Shown: positions 9,231 to 18,528, counted from the stretch's first letter. The stretch is DNA of 64,000 nt from Jongsikchunia kroppenstedtii DSM 45133 (GCF_000380485.1 NZ_AQYG01000048.1:186001-250000); one strand, 5' to 3'. Made by a program: numbers and translations. Notes: generated by a model from the letters alone, not told the origin.

Positions 9231-10559
9231 GTGACTGACGCCGCGACTCTGAGCCCTGCCGCCATCGACGATGCCGCCGCACGTATTGCGCCGGCTGTGC
9301 AGGTGTCGCCGCTGCAGATTTCGCAGCGTCTGTCGGACCGCTTCGGTGGCCACGTGTACCTCAAGCGCGAGGACCAGCAGGCCGTCCGGTCGTACAAGAT
9401 TCGCGGCGCCTACAACGTGATGTCGCAGCTGTCGGCCGACGAACTGGCCAGGGGAGTGGTCGCCGCCAGCGCGGGCAACCACGCCCAGGGCGTCGCCTAT
9501 GCCGCGCGTCAGATGGGGGTGTCGGCGCGCATCTATGTCCCGACCAACACCCCGAAACAGAAATGCGATCGGATCCGTTGGCACGGAGGCGAATTCGTCG
9601 AGCTGATCGCGATCGGCGAGACCTACGACGCGGCTGCGGCCGCGGCGCTCGACGACGTCGCCCGCACCGGTGCCAGCTGGATCCATCCGTTCGACGACCC
9701 GCGCACCGCGGCCGGCCAGGGCACGATCGCCCGCGAGATCCTGTCGCAGCTGCCGAGTCCGCCCGACCTGGTCGTGGTGCCGATCGGTGGCGGCGGCTGC
9801 ATCGCCGGCATCGCCACCTATCTGTCGGAACACAGCCCGTCGACCCGGCTGGTCGGTGTGGAGCCGACCGGCGCGGTGTCGATGTCGGCCGCGCTCGTCG
9901 AGGGCGGCCCGGTCACGCTCGGGGAGATCGATTCGTTCGTCGACGGTGCCGCGGTGCGCCGGATCGGGGAGCTCGGCTATCGGGTCCTGGCCGGGCGGCG
10001 GGCCGGCGTCGCCGCCCATCCGGACCTGCCCGCCGGGTCCACGGTGCGGCCTGGTGCATCGCTGGAGGCGGGGCAGACGCAGGTGCTGCACGTCGACGAG
10101 GGCGCGATCTGCTCGGAGATGCTCGATCTCTATCAGGACGATGGCATCGTCGCCGAGCCGGCGGGCACGCTGGCCATCACGGCGCTCGAGCACATCCACA
10201 TCGATCCCGAGTGGACCGTGGTGTGCCTGGTGTCGGGCGGCAACAATGATGTCTCGCGCTACGGCGAGATCATCGAGCGATCGCTGGTGCACCGCGGGCT
10301 CAAGCACTACTTCCTGGTGAACTTCCCGCAGGAGCCGGGCGCGCTGCGCCGATTCCTCGATGATGTGCTGGGCCCCGATGACGACATCACGCTGTTCGAG
10401 TACGTCAAGCGGAACAACCGGGAGACCGGGGCCGCGCTGGTGGGCATCGAGCTCGGCACGCCGGCCGGGTTGAGCCCGCTGCTGGCCCGGATGGATGCGT
10501 CGAGACTCAGTTGCGATCGGCTCGAGCCCGGCTCGGCGGCATATCGTTACCTGACTTAG
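9231..10559 (+). CDS. ilvA: Threonine ammonia-lyase (threonine dehydratase), biosynthetic
   Basis: PLP enzyme converting threonine to 2-oxobutanoate, the first step of isoleucine synthesis. The PLP lysine sits in RSYKIRGA, the phosphate loop is PIGGGGCIAG, and the C-terminal third (HYFLVNFPQEPGALRRF ... LFEYVKRNNRETG) is the single ACT-like domain of corynebacterial IlvA, which mediates feedback by isoleucine. Compared with the Corynebacterium enzyme as I remember it, about 20 extra residues are inserted between LGYRVLAG and VDEGAICSEML (about bases 9990-10085). GTG 9228 and GTG 9231 are adjacent alternatives for the start. The gene is monocistronic, ahead of a 349-bp gap. Confidence 0.95.
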   Translation: MTDAATLSPAAIDDAAARIAPAVQVSPLQISQRLSDRFGGHVYLKREDQQAVRSYKIRGAYNVMSQLSADELARGVVAASAGNHAQGVAYAARQMGVSARIYVPTNTPKQKCDRIRWHGGEFVELIAIGETYDAAAAAALDDVARTGASWIHPFDDPRTAAGQGTIAREILSQLPSPPDLVVVPIGGGGCIAGIATYLSEHSPSTRLVGVEPTGAVSMSAALVEGGPVTLGEIDSFVDGAAVRRIGELGYRVLAGRRAGVAAHPDLPAGSTVRPGASLEAGQTQVLHVDEGAICSEMLDLYQDDGIVAEPAGTLAITALEHIHIDPEWTVVCLVSGGNNDVSRYGEIIERSLVHRGLKHYFLVNFPQEPGALRRFLDDVLGPDDDITLFEYVKRNNRETGAALVGIELGTPAGLSPLLARMDASRLSCDRLEPGSAAYRYLT

Positions 10560-10908
10560 CGGCTGCTCAGGCTGATCTCAGGAAGCGTCAAGGTCGCGAA
10601 TCGGGCATTTCCGGTTTACAAATCGTCGCTGAGCAAGCGTTCGGTTGTTTGTCGGGGCCGTATCGTTGCAGGTCACACGCGGTGCCGACCCGCTTTGTGA
10701 CATGTCCTACTTCTGTGCAAGGATGATCGCGACCATCACAGTCAACGTTGTGACGTTACGAGTGATCCTTCGTATGTTGCATTTCTTCATATCAGGCTCA
10801 GAAGGCCCCTGTGCGTATGACAAGATGTGCTAGCTCGTTTGCCAGATGCCCCGATCGCCGGGCATGCGGCATCGGGCTGCCAGCCCCCGCTCGGAACGAA
10901 GGCATGGT
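10560..10908 (+). promoter_or_regulatory. 349-bp intergenic region ahead of the mce operon
   Basis: No gene is supported here; short open frames lack ribosome-binding sites. The stretch from about 10610 to 10850 is AT-richer than its surroundings and should hold the mce promoter. I see the palindrome CAACGTTG (10743-10750) inside overlapping short inverted repeats (TCACA...TGTGA and AACGTTGTGACGTT), a plausible regulator site. A GAACGAAGG ribosome-binding site precedes GTG 10909. The KstR pattern TnnAACnnGTTnnA is not present. Confidence 0.5.
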
Positions 10909-11775
10909 GTGACAGCAGCGACAGCCGCGCCGGACGCGGACGCAGAAGACGTCCAGCCGAAGAAGCGCAAATCAGGTGCCGCGAAGTGGTTCGATGAACA
11001 CGTCGTGGCATCGTTCGACACGCTCGGACGTCAGCTCCTGATGTTCATCGAAGTGGTCAAGTCGATGTTCACTGACATCTGGAAGCGTCAATTCCCATTC
11101 GGCGAGTTCATCAGGCAGTGCGCGTTCATGGCGAACACTGCCGTCATTCCGACCCTGCTGGTCGCGATCCCGATCGGTGCCCTGGTGTCGATCCAGGTGG
11201 CGAACATCGCCGGGCAGGTCGGTGCCAACTCGTTCTCCGGCGCCGCGACCGGTCTCGGCATCGTCCGTCAGGGCGCGCCGCTGGTCGCCTCGCTGCTGCT
11301 GGCCGGCGCCGTCGGTTCGGCCATCGCCGCCGACCTCGGCTCACGCACCATTCGCGATGAGATCGACGCGATGAAGGTGATGGGCGTCAACCCGATTCAG
11401 CGCCTGATCTCGCCGCGCTTCCTGGCCACGATCGTGGTGGGCTTCTTGCTCACCGGCTTCGTGTGCTTCGTCGGCTTCATCACCGGCTATGTCTTCAACG
11501 TCTACTTCCAGGGTGGTACCCCCGGTACCTTCACCAGTACATTCGCGTCCTTTGCGCAACCGGCCGACCTGGTGGTCGCGCTCATCAAGGGTGTCATCAT
11601 GGCCGCGATCGTGGCCGTGGTGGCCTCCGACCGCGGACTCAACACTCGCGGCGGCTCGGCCGGTGTCGCCAATGCGGTGAACGCGGCCGTGGTGAATTCG
11701 GTTGTGCTGCTGTTCGCCGTCAACGTGTTGATCACGCAGATCTACTCGTTGCTGTTCCCCAGCAAGGTGGCGTGA
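10909..11775 (+). CDS. yrbEA: MCE-family ABC transporter permease YrbEA
   Basis: First of two integral membrane MlaE/YrbE permeases of an Mce lipid importer. The 288-aa protein has a charged N-terminal tail, an amphipathic segment, then about five to six hydrophobic helices; the conserved permease loop reads GAVGSAIAADLGSRTIRDEIDAMKVMGV, with the E-I-D-A motif contacting the MceG ATPase. The MceG ATPase itself is not in the window, as is usual. GTG 10909 is chosen over upstream ATG 10846 for its GAACGAAGG ribosome-binding site and because the extra 21 residues look non-homologous. The next gene starts one base after the stop. Confidence 0.92.
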   Translation: MTAATAAPDADAEDVQPKKRKSGAAKWFDEHVVASFDTLGRQLLMFIEVVKSMFTDIWKRQFPFGEFIRQCAFMANTAVIPTLLVAIPIGALVSIQVANIAGQVGANSFSGAATGLGIVRQGAPLVASLLLAGAVGSAIAADLGSRTIRDEIDAMKVMGVNPIQRLISPRFLATIVVGFLLTGFVCFVGFITGYVFNVYFQGGTPGTFTSTFASFAQPADLVVALIKGVIMAAIVAVVASDRGLNTRGGSAGVANAVNAAVVNSVVLLFAVNVLITQIYSLLFPSKVA

Positions 11776-11776
11776 C

Positions 11777-12643
11777 ATGGTCGCATCCAGATATACGCCA
11801 CCGGTCCTGCGGCCGCTGAAGGCAGCGAAAGTCGTCTACGAGGCGCCCAAGGGCGTCCTCGTCAACATGGGCCACCAGGCCACGTTCCTGGTGAAGGCGC
11901 TCGGCGCGATCCCGATGGCGTTCAAGCACTACTCCAAGGAAGTCTGGCGTCTGCTGTCGGACGTGACCTGGGGCAACGGTGCGATCCTGGTCGGCGGCGG
12001 CACCATCGGCGTCATCATCCTGATGGGCGTCATGATCGGCGCCACTGTCGGCATCGAAGCCTATTCCGCCTTGAACATCCTTGGCCTGGGCCCGTTCACT
12101 GGCGGCCTGTCGGCGTTCGGCACCACTCGTGAGTTCGGGCCACTGCTCGCGGCGGTTGCGTTCGCATCGCAATCGGGTTGCCGGTTCACCGCGCAGCTCG
12201 GTGCGATGCGCATCAACGAGGAGATCGACGCTCTCGAGGCACTCGGCATCCGGCCGATGCCCTACCTGGTCACCACGCGCATGATCGCGGCGGTCATCGC
12301 GATCGTGCCGCTGTACTCCGTCGCGCTTGCCGCCAACTATCTGAGTACCGAGTTCGTGTACATGTTCTCGAGCCACCAGGGCAGTGGCACATACATGCAT
12401 TACTTCTACACATTCATCCTCGGGCGAGACGTCATCTTCTCGTTCATCAAGGTGATCGTGTACACGCTGTTGGCGACCTTCATCCAGTGCTACTACGGAT
12501 TCTTCGCCTCGGGCGGTCCGGAGGGCGTGGGTGTGGCTGCCGGTCACGCGATCCGCGCGGCGATCGTGGTGATCGTCTTCGCAAACTTCATACTTACGTT
12601 TGCGTTCTGGGGTACCACCGCAGGAATCAGGATTACAGGCTGA
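11777..12643 (+). CDS. yrbEB: MCE-family ABC transporter permease YrbEB
   Basis: Second permease, 288 aa, pairing with YrbEA in the membrane. It has the same MlaE fold: hydrophobic helices separated by REFGPLLAAVAFASQSGCRFTAQLGAMR and INEEIDALEALGIRPMPYLV, the conserved cytoplasmic coupling region. The C-terminal helix (AIVVIVFANFILTFAFWG) is typical. It sits directly between yrbEA and mceA with gaps of 1 and 3 bases, so all are in one transcript. Which substrate class the system moves (mycolic acid, fatty acid or sterol) cannot be read from the permeases. Confidence 0.93.
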   Translation: MVASRYTPPVLRPLKAAKVVYEAPKGVLVNMGHQATFLVKALGAIPMAFKHYSKEVWRLLSDVTWGNGAILVGGGTIGVIILMGVMIGATVGIEAYSALNILGLGPFTGGLSAFGTTREFGPLLAAVAFASQSGCRFTAQLGAMRINEEIDALEALGIRPMPYLVTTRMIAAVIAIVPLYSVALAANYLSTEFVYMFSSHQGSGTYMHYFYTFILGRDVIFSFIKVIVYTLLATFIQCYYGFFASGGPEGVGVAAGHAIRAAIVVIVFANFILTFAFWGTTAGIRITG

Positions 12644-12646
12644 GCA

Positions 12647-13954
12647 ATGACGAGAATTGATACTGGAGGGCGTGACCCCTCAGCCACGCAGTACGTCGTT
12701 CGCGGGCTGGTGTTCCTCGTGATTGTCGTGATTCTGATCGCGGTGCTGTTCATGCGGGCCACGGGTACGTTCAATACATACGTCAAGGTCAAGGCGAACA
12801 TGTCGGACGTCGGCGACGGGTTGCTGTCCGCCGCAGATGTCCGCTACAACGGCATGATCGTCGGTGCGGTCAAAAAGGTGGCGAATAACCCCAATTCGAC
12901 CGGTCACGAGGCCAAGACAGTGACCCTGTACCTGGACCCGACTCAGGCCAAGGGCATTCCGGAGAACATCACGGCGCGCACCGTGCCCACCAACCTGTTC
13001 GGCGTGAACTCCGTCGAACTGGTGCCGCCGGCCGAAGGCGCAACGCCGACCGGTCATCTGTCGAGCCACTCGGCGACAATTCCGGAGGACACTTCCGAGG
13101 CGACACTCACCCTGCAGGACGCGATGAACGATCTGCGTCAGTTGTTCGAGGAAGTTCCGCCCTCGGACGCCGGCAAGGTGTTCACTGCGCTCGGCGATGC
13201 GGTGTCGGGTGGGGGTTCCGCGTTCAGTTCGTTCGTGCCCGCGTTGGCGAAGTACATGTCGACGATCAACGAGATGTTCCCGGCCGGTGCGCCTCCTGGA
13301 TTCGACAACTTCAACAACGCATTGAAGGGGATCGCGCAGTCGACCCCGCGATTGCTGAACGCGCTCGGAGCTAGCATCAAGCCATCGCTGACGGTTCTGG
13401 AGAATCAGCGCAACCTCGTCGCGTTCATCAAGGCAGGCCAGTCCCTCACGGATCAGACGCAAGCGTTCTTCGCACAGAACGGCGACGCCGGTAAGCGTCT
13501 CGTCGGGGACGGCTCGCGGATGCTGGGCGCGCTGACGCTGCAGCCGAACGGCCTCACCGACATGTTGACCGCGACCAACCGGACGCTGGCGAAGATCCTG
13601 ACGATCTTCTCCGGCGCCAACGGTCACATCCAGCTGAACCTCGGTGTGTCATTCAGCCCGCTGAACCAGTACAGCCGAGTCAATTGCCCCGTCTACAACG
13701 GCGGGCCATACGGTGTCATGCGGGGTCCGGGCTGCACCGGCCCGGGTACCGGCACCGGGCCGACCAGCTCTGGTCCGATCAACGTCTCGCCGGTTTCGGC
13801 GACGGTCCCCGCCCCGGGTGCCGTCACGACCGGAACCGACAACGCTGCGCTGCAGTCGGTCATGGGCCGCCAGCCGTCGGCCACTGACACGCTGGGCCTC
13901 GGCCCGGTCGTCTCGGCCGCCCGTTCTGACGCCTCCGGAGGTGGCGCCAAGTGA
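12647..13954 (+). CDS. mceA: MCE family protein MceA
   Basis: Periplasm-facing lipid-binding subunit anchored by one N-terminal helix (about residues 19-41, VRGLVFLVIVVILIAVLFM). The MCE domain follows: GDGLLSAADVRYNGMIVGAVKKV, then AKGIPENITARTVPTNLFGVNSVEL. A long helical Cholesterol-uptake/Mce1 C-terminal domain (QDAMNDLRQLFEEV ... LTATNRTLAKIL) forms the expected helical tunnel, and a Pro/Thr/Gly-rich tail closes the 435 aa. It overlaps mceB by four bases (GTGA). The A position is inferred from order and from the CUP1-like tail. Confidence 0.9.
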   Translation: MTRIDTGGRDPSATQYVVRGLVFLVIVVILIAVLFMRATGTFNTYVKVKANMSDVGDGLLSAADVRYNGMIVGAVKKVANNPNSTGHEAKTVTLYLDPTQAKGIPENITARTVPTNLFGVNSVELVPPAEGATPTGHLSSHSATIPEDTSEATLTLQDAMNDLRQLFEEVPPSDAGKVFTALGDAVSGGGSAFSSFVPALAKYMSTINEMFPAGAPPGFDNFNNALKGIAQSTPRLLNALGASIKPSLTVLENQRNLVAFIKAGQSLTDQTQAFFAQNGDAGKRLVGDGSRMLGALTLQPNGLTDMLTATNRTLAKILTIFSGANGHIQLNLGVSFSPLNQYSRVNCPVYNGGPYGVMRGPGCTGPGTGTGPTSSGPINVSPVSATVPAPGAVTTGTDNAALQSVMGRQPSATDTLGLGPVVSAARSDASGGGAK

Positions 13955-15018
13955 ACAACACCAAAACCACGATCGGCTTCTCACTGTTCGCGGTGCTCAC
14001 CCTGTTGTTGACCTGGATCATCTGGTCGACGCTGGAGCGTCCGGTGAACGGTGACACGCGCACCTACAGCGTGGTGTTCCAGGATGCGTCCGGCCTGATG
14101 AGTGCTGACGACGTTCGCATCGCGGGCGTGCGTGTCGGTCGGGTCAAGTCGGTGTCGCTCGACGGCAATGACGCGAAGGTGACCTTCGAAGTCGAGAAGA
14201 GCCAGCCGGTCTACGCAAACACCCAGGCCGCCATCAAGTATCAGAACCTGATCGGCCAGCGGTACCTGCGGCTCACCCTCGCGTGCGAGGGTTACAACCC
14301 TGACAACACATCACAGGGCCAGCACCAGCAATGCGCTCCAGGCGAGAAGATCAAGTCCGGCGGCAAGCTCGACTCCAAACTCGTCGAGAACTCATTCGAC
14401 ATCTCTGGTCTCCTGGTGCAGTTCCAGCCGGTGTTCGACACTCTGACGCCGGATGAGGTCAACAAATTGACCGGCAGCATCGTGCAGACGCTCGACGGCG
14501 ACGGCGTCGACCTTTCGTACTTGCTGAAGTCGGCAGGTGAGGTCGCGTCGAACCTCGGCAATCACGATCAGTTGATCGGGTCGATCATCAACAACCTCTC
14601 GCAGGTGACGGGATCGCTCGTCAAGCAGAACGATCAGCTCAAGTCGGTGTTGACCGGGGCGGCCGGCGTGGTCAACGTCCTCAACACCAACTCGGCCACC
14701 TTCGGCAAGGCCGTCGTCGACATCGGCAACACTGCCTCCGGTTTCGCCAACCTGCTCAGTCAGACGCGGCCCAACCTGGTCAGCGCTGTCAACAACCTGC
14801 GAGTCGGTACCAGCACACTGATCGGCTCGGCGCCGAAGATCGCGACGCTGGGCAAGGACACGCCATCACTGTTGGGATACCTGGCACGCACGATGGGCGA
14901 CGGTGCCTGGCTCAGTCTGTACACCTGTGATCTCGACATCTCGATCGGCAACGTGCTGTTCCCGCCGGGGCTGATCAACAAAATCGGTGGCACCGCACAT
15001 TCGGCGGTGTGCCGATGA
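13951..15018 (+). CDS. mceB: MCE family protein MceB
   Basis: Second MCE subunit, 355 aa. It has an N-terminal signal-anchor helix (TIGFSLFAVLTLLLTWIIW), the MCE domain FQDASGLMSADDVRIAGVRV followed by GRVKSV, QNLIGQRYLRL, and a coiled helical region. Four cysteines (LACEGYNP, HQQCAPG, LYTCDLD, SAVCR) could make two disulfides outside the membrane. GTG 13951 overlaps the mceA stop, and the next gene starts in ATGA 15015. The FQDASGL...DDVRIAGVRVG signature is what I associate with MceB. Confidence 0.9.
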   Translation: MNNTKTTIGFSLFAVLTLLLTWIIWSTLERPVNGDTRTYSVVFQDASGLMSADDVRIAGVRVGRVKSVSLDGNDAKVTFEVEKSQPVYANTQAAIKYQNLIGQRYLRLTLACEGYNPDNTSQGQHQQCAPGEKIKSGGKLDSKLVENSFDISGLLVQFQPVFDTLTPDEVNKLTGSIVQTLDGDGVDLSYLLKSAGEVASNLGNHDQLIGSIINNLSQVTGSLVKQNDQLKSVLTGAAGVVNVLNTNSATFGKAVVDIGNTASGFANLLSQTRPNLVSAVNNLRVGTSTLIGSAPKIATLGKDTPSLLGYLARTMGDGAWLSLYTCDLDISIGNVLFPPGLINKIGGTAHSAVCR

Positions 15019-16148
15019 GTGCACAACGCGCACGGGGAGGAGCCCTGGTGTCCGGAGCAAGGCCCAAATCGCGTCAGCGAGGCAGTCGGCTCGCCGCGCT
15101 CACGGCCATTCTGGTGACCGCCGGGCTCGGCGTCGCGGGCTGCAGCTACCTGCCCGCGAGTTGGTCGAACGCTCTCGGTCAGACGAAGGAAGTCACCGGC
15201 TACTTCGACAACTCCGCGGGTCTGTTCCCGGACAACGACGTCGACGTCCTGGGGATGAAGGTCGGTCGGGTCCTCTCGTTGACGCCGGCGGGGGACAAGA
15301 CCAAGGTCAAGTTCAGCATCGACAACGACACCAAGATCCCGTCCAACGCAGAGGCCGTGATCGTCAACGCGTCGATCATCACCGACCGGCACATCGAGCT
15401 GACCTGGGATCGCAACAACGCGAGCCCGATCGAGCTCAAGGATGGCGGCGTCATCCGCAACACCCGTGTCCCGGTCGAGATCGGCCAGGTCTTCGATTCG
15501 GTCAACAACCTGGTCCAGCAGCTCAACAAGGGCCCCAACGGCGACTTCCCGTACGCCATCGTCACCGGCAACGGCGAGCAGATCAACGCCACGATCAACG
15601 AGCTGGCGCAGGCCGCGCAGAACGGCTCGCAGAACAGCGGCGCGATCGTCGACGTCATCAAGAAGCTGTCGGACCTGACCGGCAAGTTGGTCGCGAATTA
15701 CCCGAAGATGCAACAGTTCTCGGCGAACATCGCAGATATCTCCAACATGCTGGGCAACCAGTCGGTGGGCCTGGTGGCGACGATGAACAACCTCAACGAC
15801 ACGTTGAAGAACACCACCGACTTCCTCGCCGGTAACAGCAACAACGTGGTCGGTATGAGCAGCCAGCTCGCCGGACTCACCGCCAACCTGCGCGACTACT
15901 CGCGCGAGCTGGTCGAGACGATCGACATCGCACCGCTGATGTTCCAGAACCTGGCCAACTCGGTGTCGCCGCAACAGCGGGCCTGGCGCGCACACCTATT
16001 GACCGACAAGACATTGCTCGACGGTGAAGCGCTGTCGAAGCTGTGTGAGGTACTGGACCTGCAGGCCGACGGTTGCCGCACCGGCAAGCTCACCGGTTTC
16101 GGACCCGACCTGGGAGTCTTCTCCGGTCTGATCGGACTGACGAAATGA
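15015..16148 (+). CDS. MCE family lipoprotein in the C/D position
   Basis: Third MCE subunit, 377 aa. The N-terminus is a lipoprotein signal: an Arg/Lys-rich stretch, hydrophobic LTAILVTAGLGV, then lipobox VAGC with Cys at about residue 43. The MCE domain reads GYFDNSAGLFPDNDVDVLGMKVG, then NASIITDRHIELTW. This looks closest to MceD (or MceC) of canonical operons, yet only one gene occupies the two positions. ATG 15015 overlaps the mceB stop; an alternative GTG at 15048 follows GGAGGAG and would give a shorter, more usual signal peptide. The lipobox here is in addition to that of MceE. Confidence 0.85.
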   Translation: MSAQRARGGALVSGARPKSRQRGSRLAALTAILVTAGLGVAGCSYLPASWSNALGQTKEVTGYFDNSAGLFPDNDVDVLGMKVGRVLSLTPAGDKTKVKFSIDNDTKIPSNAEAVIVNASIITDRHIELTWDRNNASPIELKDGGVIRNTRVPVEIGQVFDSVNNLVQQLNKGPNGDFPYAIVTGNGEQINATINELAQAAQNGSQNSGAIVDVIKKLSDLTGKLVANYPKMQQFSANIADISNMLGNQSVGLVATMNNLNDTLKNTTDFLAGNSNNVVGMSSQLAGLTANLRDYSRELVETIDIAPLMFQNLANSVSPQQRAWRAHLLTDKTLLDGEALSKLCEVLDLQADGCRTGKLTGFGPDLGVFSGLIGLTK

Positions 16149-17317
16149 ACCTTCGACGTTTTGCTCTCCATAGGCACGCAGCCGCCGCCGACGGGACGAC
16201 CGCGGCACCGACGACCTCCCGCCGCAAGGCCGTGGTGATCGCCGGCCTGGCGGTCGGCACCGTTGCGGTCGTGGCGGGCTGCAGCTCGGCACCGACCCTG
16301 ACGATCGAGCAGCTCCCGCTGCCCGCACCGGGCGGCCTGACCGGCGGGCCGACGATCAATGCGGTGTTCACGAATGCGTTGAACCTGCCGACGAAGGCCA
16401 AGGTCAAGATCGGCGGCAACGATGTCGGTCAGGTCGACACCATCAAGACATCGAACTACGAGGCCCACGTCAAGATGTCGTTGAAGAAGGGCACCGAGGT
16501 TCCGGTGGGCAGTACCGCCCAGCTGCGGCAGGCGACCCCGCTCGGCGATGTCTTCCTTGCGATTATTCCCACCGATGACACCAGCCGCGGCGACATGAAA
16601 TCGGGCGACACGATCCCGATCGACAAGACGTCGGCCGGCGCCTCGGTGGAGGACCTGCTGGTCTCCGCATCGGCGTTCGTTGACGGCGGCATTCTCAACG
16701 GCGCGACCAACCTGGTCCACGAGCTCAGCACGGCGGTCGGCGACCACCCGCAGGATGTCACCACCGTGATCCGCGGCTTCACCACCGCGATCAGCAAGCT
16801 GAATCAGAACACGGGCGAGATCAACAACTCGCTTGCCACCATCGACGACCTGACTGGCGACCTGGCGCGGGGACGCGATCAGCTGTCCGGCTCGGTCGCC
16901 ACGCTCGGCCCGGTGCTCGCCTTGGTGAACGGTCAGATCAACAACATCCTGAGTCTGGTCAACAAGTCCAGCCCGGTCACCGCCGCGATGAATGACTTCC
17001 TCGGGTCGGAGACGGGCAATGCCGTGAGCATGGTCGACAGCTTGCAGTCGCTGTCCGGCGATCTCCGGTCGGCGGCTGGACTGTTCGGACCGGTGTCTGA
17101 CAAGGTCGCGGCGACACTGCCGCAGTTCGCGAAGTCGGTGCGCGGCAGCTCGGCGGCGGTGTCGTCGAAGCTCTACTGGATCACGCCGGGCTACGGCTTC
17201 GACTCGGGCAGCCGCCTGCCGGAGCTCGATGACATCGGTCAGGGCGTCAACAGCCTGCATCAGACGCTCGTCCGCTTGCTGGCGCGTCTGACCGGAACCC
17301 AGGGGTGCTGCGGATGA
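16145..17317 (+). CDS. mceE: MCE family lipoprotein MceE
   Basis: Fourth MCE subunit, 390 aa. The signal peptide VVIAGLAVGTVAVVAGCSS has a clear lipobox (VAGC). It is followed by LTIEQLPLPAPGGLTGGPTI, the sequence preceding the MCE domain in MceE/LprN proteins, then KVKIGGNDVGQVDTI and TAQLRQATPLGDVFLAI. The C-terminal part is helical with heptad-like Leu/Val spacing. ATG 16145 overlaps the previous stop (ATGA) and the next gene begins in ATGA 17314. The E assignment rests on the lipobox and the QLPLPAPGG motif. Confidence 0.9.
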   Translation: MNLRRFALHRHAAAADGTTAAPTTSRRKAVVIAGLAVGTVAVVAGCSSAPTLTIEQLPLPAPGGLTGGPTINAVFTNALNLPTKAKVKIGGNDVGQVDTIKTSNYEAHVKMSLKKGTEVPVGSTAQLRQATPLGDVFLAIIPTDDTSRGDMKSGDTIPIDKTSAGASVEDLLVSASAFVDGGILNGATNLVHELSTAVGDHPQDVTTVIRGFTTAISKLNQNTGEINNSLATIDDLTGDLARGRDQLSGSVATLGPVLALVNGQINNILSLVNKSSPVTAAMNDFLGSETGNAVSMVDSLQSLSGDLRSAAGLFGPVSDKVAATLPQFAKSVRGSSAAVSSKLYWITPGYGFDSGSRLPELDDIGQGVNSLHQTLVRLLARLTGTQGCCG

Positions 17318-18528
17318 AGTCCTTCAAGAGCTGGTTCGGCAAGCACAAGACGGCGATAGCCAACCTGTCGCTCATTCTGATCCTGCTGCTCGGTGGCAGT
17401 TATCTGATGTTCGGCATGTTGCGGATGAACCCGTTCCAGGGTTCGTACAAGCTGACCGTCGAGATCCCCGGTGACATATCCAAAGGCGGCGGCTCGGGCG
17501 GACTGCAGACAACGTCGGATGTGGCGTTGCGCGGCGTGCGGATCGGCAAGGTCGACTCACTACAGGTGCAACCGCGTTCGGTAAAGGCCGTTCTGAAGAT
17601 CCAGGACAAGTACAAGATCAACCGCGACTCGAACATCAAGATCCTGTCGCTATCGGGCGCGGGTGAGCAGTACGTCGAGTTCGAGCCGCCGAAGTCGGGT
17701 GGTCCGTACTGGAAGGGTGGCGACGTCATCCAGCAGTCGTCGACGGTGAACATCCATTCGTCGGTGCCGTTCTCGGGTCTACTGCGTAACTCGATCGATG
17801 TCGTGAAGTCGTTGGATCTGGCGAAACTGCGGGAGACCATCGTCAGTTTGGACACCGCGGTCAACGGCCCGCCGGGATCACATCAAGTCGGAGGCAACGG
17901 CCTGCGCACTCTTCTGATCAGTTCCGGGTTCCTGTTTGCGAATCTGAACTCGGCGCTGCCGCAGACTCAACAGCTGATTGAGAACGCCGGCACCATCTTG
18001 AAGACGACCAGCGGGATTCAGCCCGACCTCTCGCGCACCGTCAACGGGGTCAGCAAGCTGATGGCCTCGCTGAACGCGTCCGATTCCGAGTTGCGCACGC
18101 TGCTCGGTCAGGGCCCGGGCCAGCTGACGTCGCTGACCGGTTCGATCAACCAGATGCGCGACCCGCTGACCGACGTGCTCAAGCAGTTCCTGGATATCGC
18201 CCACCAGGGAGCCATCCGGGCGCCGGCGCTGGCGAACCTGTTCCCGAGCGCCGCCGACGGCCTCAACGCTGCGTCGGAGATGTTCCACGACAACGCATGG
18301 TGGGCGATGGCGTCCATCTATCCGCGGCCCTACTGCGAGTACCCGGTGACCCCGGCGCCGCCGACGGAAATCCTCAAGCTGTCGTTGCCGACGAATCTGT
18401 ACTGTGTGACGCAGGATCCGACGCAGCAGATCCGTGGTGCAGACAAGGCGCCGCGCCCGGCCGGTGATGACACCGCCGGTCCGCCGCCGAATTATGACCC
18501 GAACGCACGCTGGACGCCGGTCAACTGA
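17314..18528 (+). CDS. mceF: MCE family protein MceF
   Basis: Last MCE subunit, 404 aa. It has an N-terminal signal-anchor (TAIANLSLILILLLGGSYLMFGM), the MCE domain with TSDVALRGVRIGKVDSL and SLSGAGEQYVEFEP, a helical tunnel region, and a C-terminal tail rich in Pro and Asp with two Cys (YCEYPV, LYCVTQDP). The position at the operon end and the GAGEQYVEF segment fit MceF. It starts in the ATGA overlapping the mceE stop; a 119-base gap separates it from the Mce-associated gene. Confidence 0.9.
   Translation: MKSFKSWFGKHKTAIANLSLILILLLGGSYLMFGMLRMNPFQGSYKLTVEIPGDISKGGGSGGLQTTSDVALRGVRIGKVDSLQVQPRSVKAVLKIQDKYKINRDSNIKILSLSGAGEQYVEFEPPKSGGPYWKGGDVIQQSSTVNIHSSVPFSGLLRNSIDVVKSLDLAKLRETIVSLDTAVNGPPGSHQVGGNGLRTLLISSGFLFANLNSALPQTQQLIENAGTILKTTSGIQPDLSRTVNGVSKLMASLNASDSELRTLLGQGPGQLTSLTGSINQMRDPLTDVLKQFLDIAHQGAIRAPALANLFPSAADGLNAASEMFHDNAWWAMASIYPRPYCEYPVTPAPPTEILKLSLPTNLYCVTQDPTQQIRGADKAPRPAGDDTAGPPPNYDPNARWTPVN

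Noticed and set aside
10735-10760. KstR box upstream of the mce operon
   Set aside because: The palindrome CAACGTTG lacks the 2-nt spacer of TnnAACnnGTTnnA, so a link of this mce system to cholesterol is not supported by an operator.
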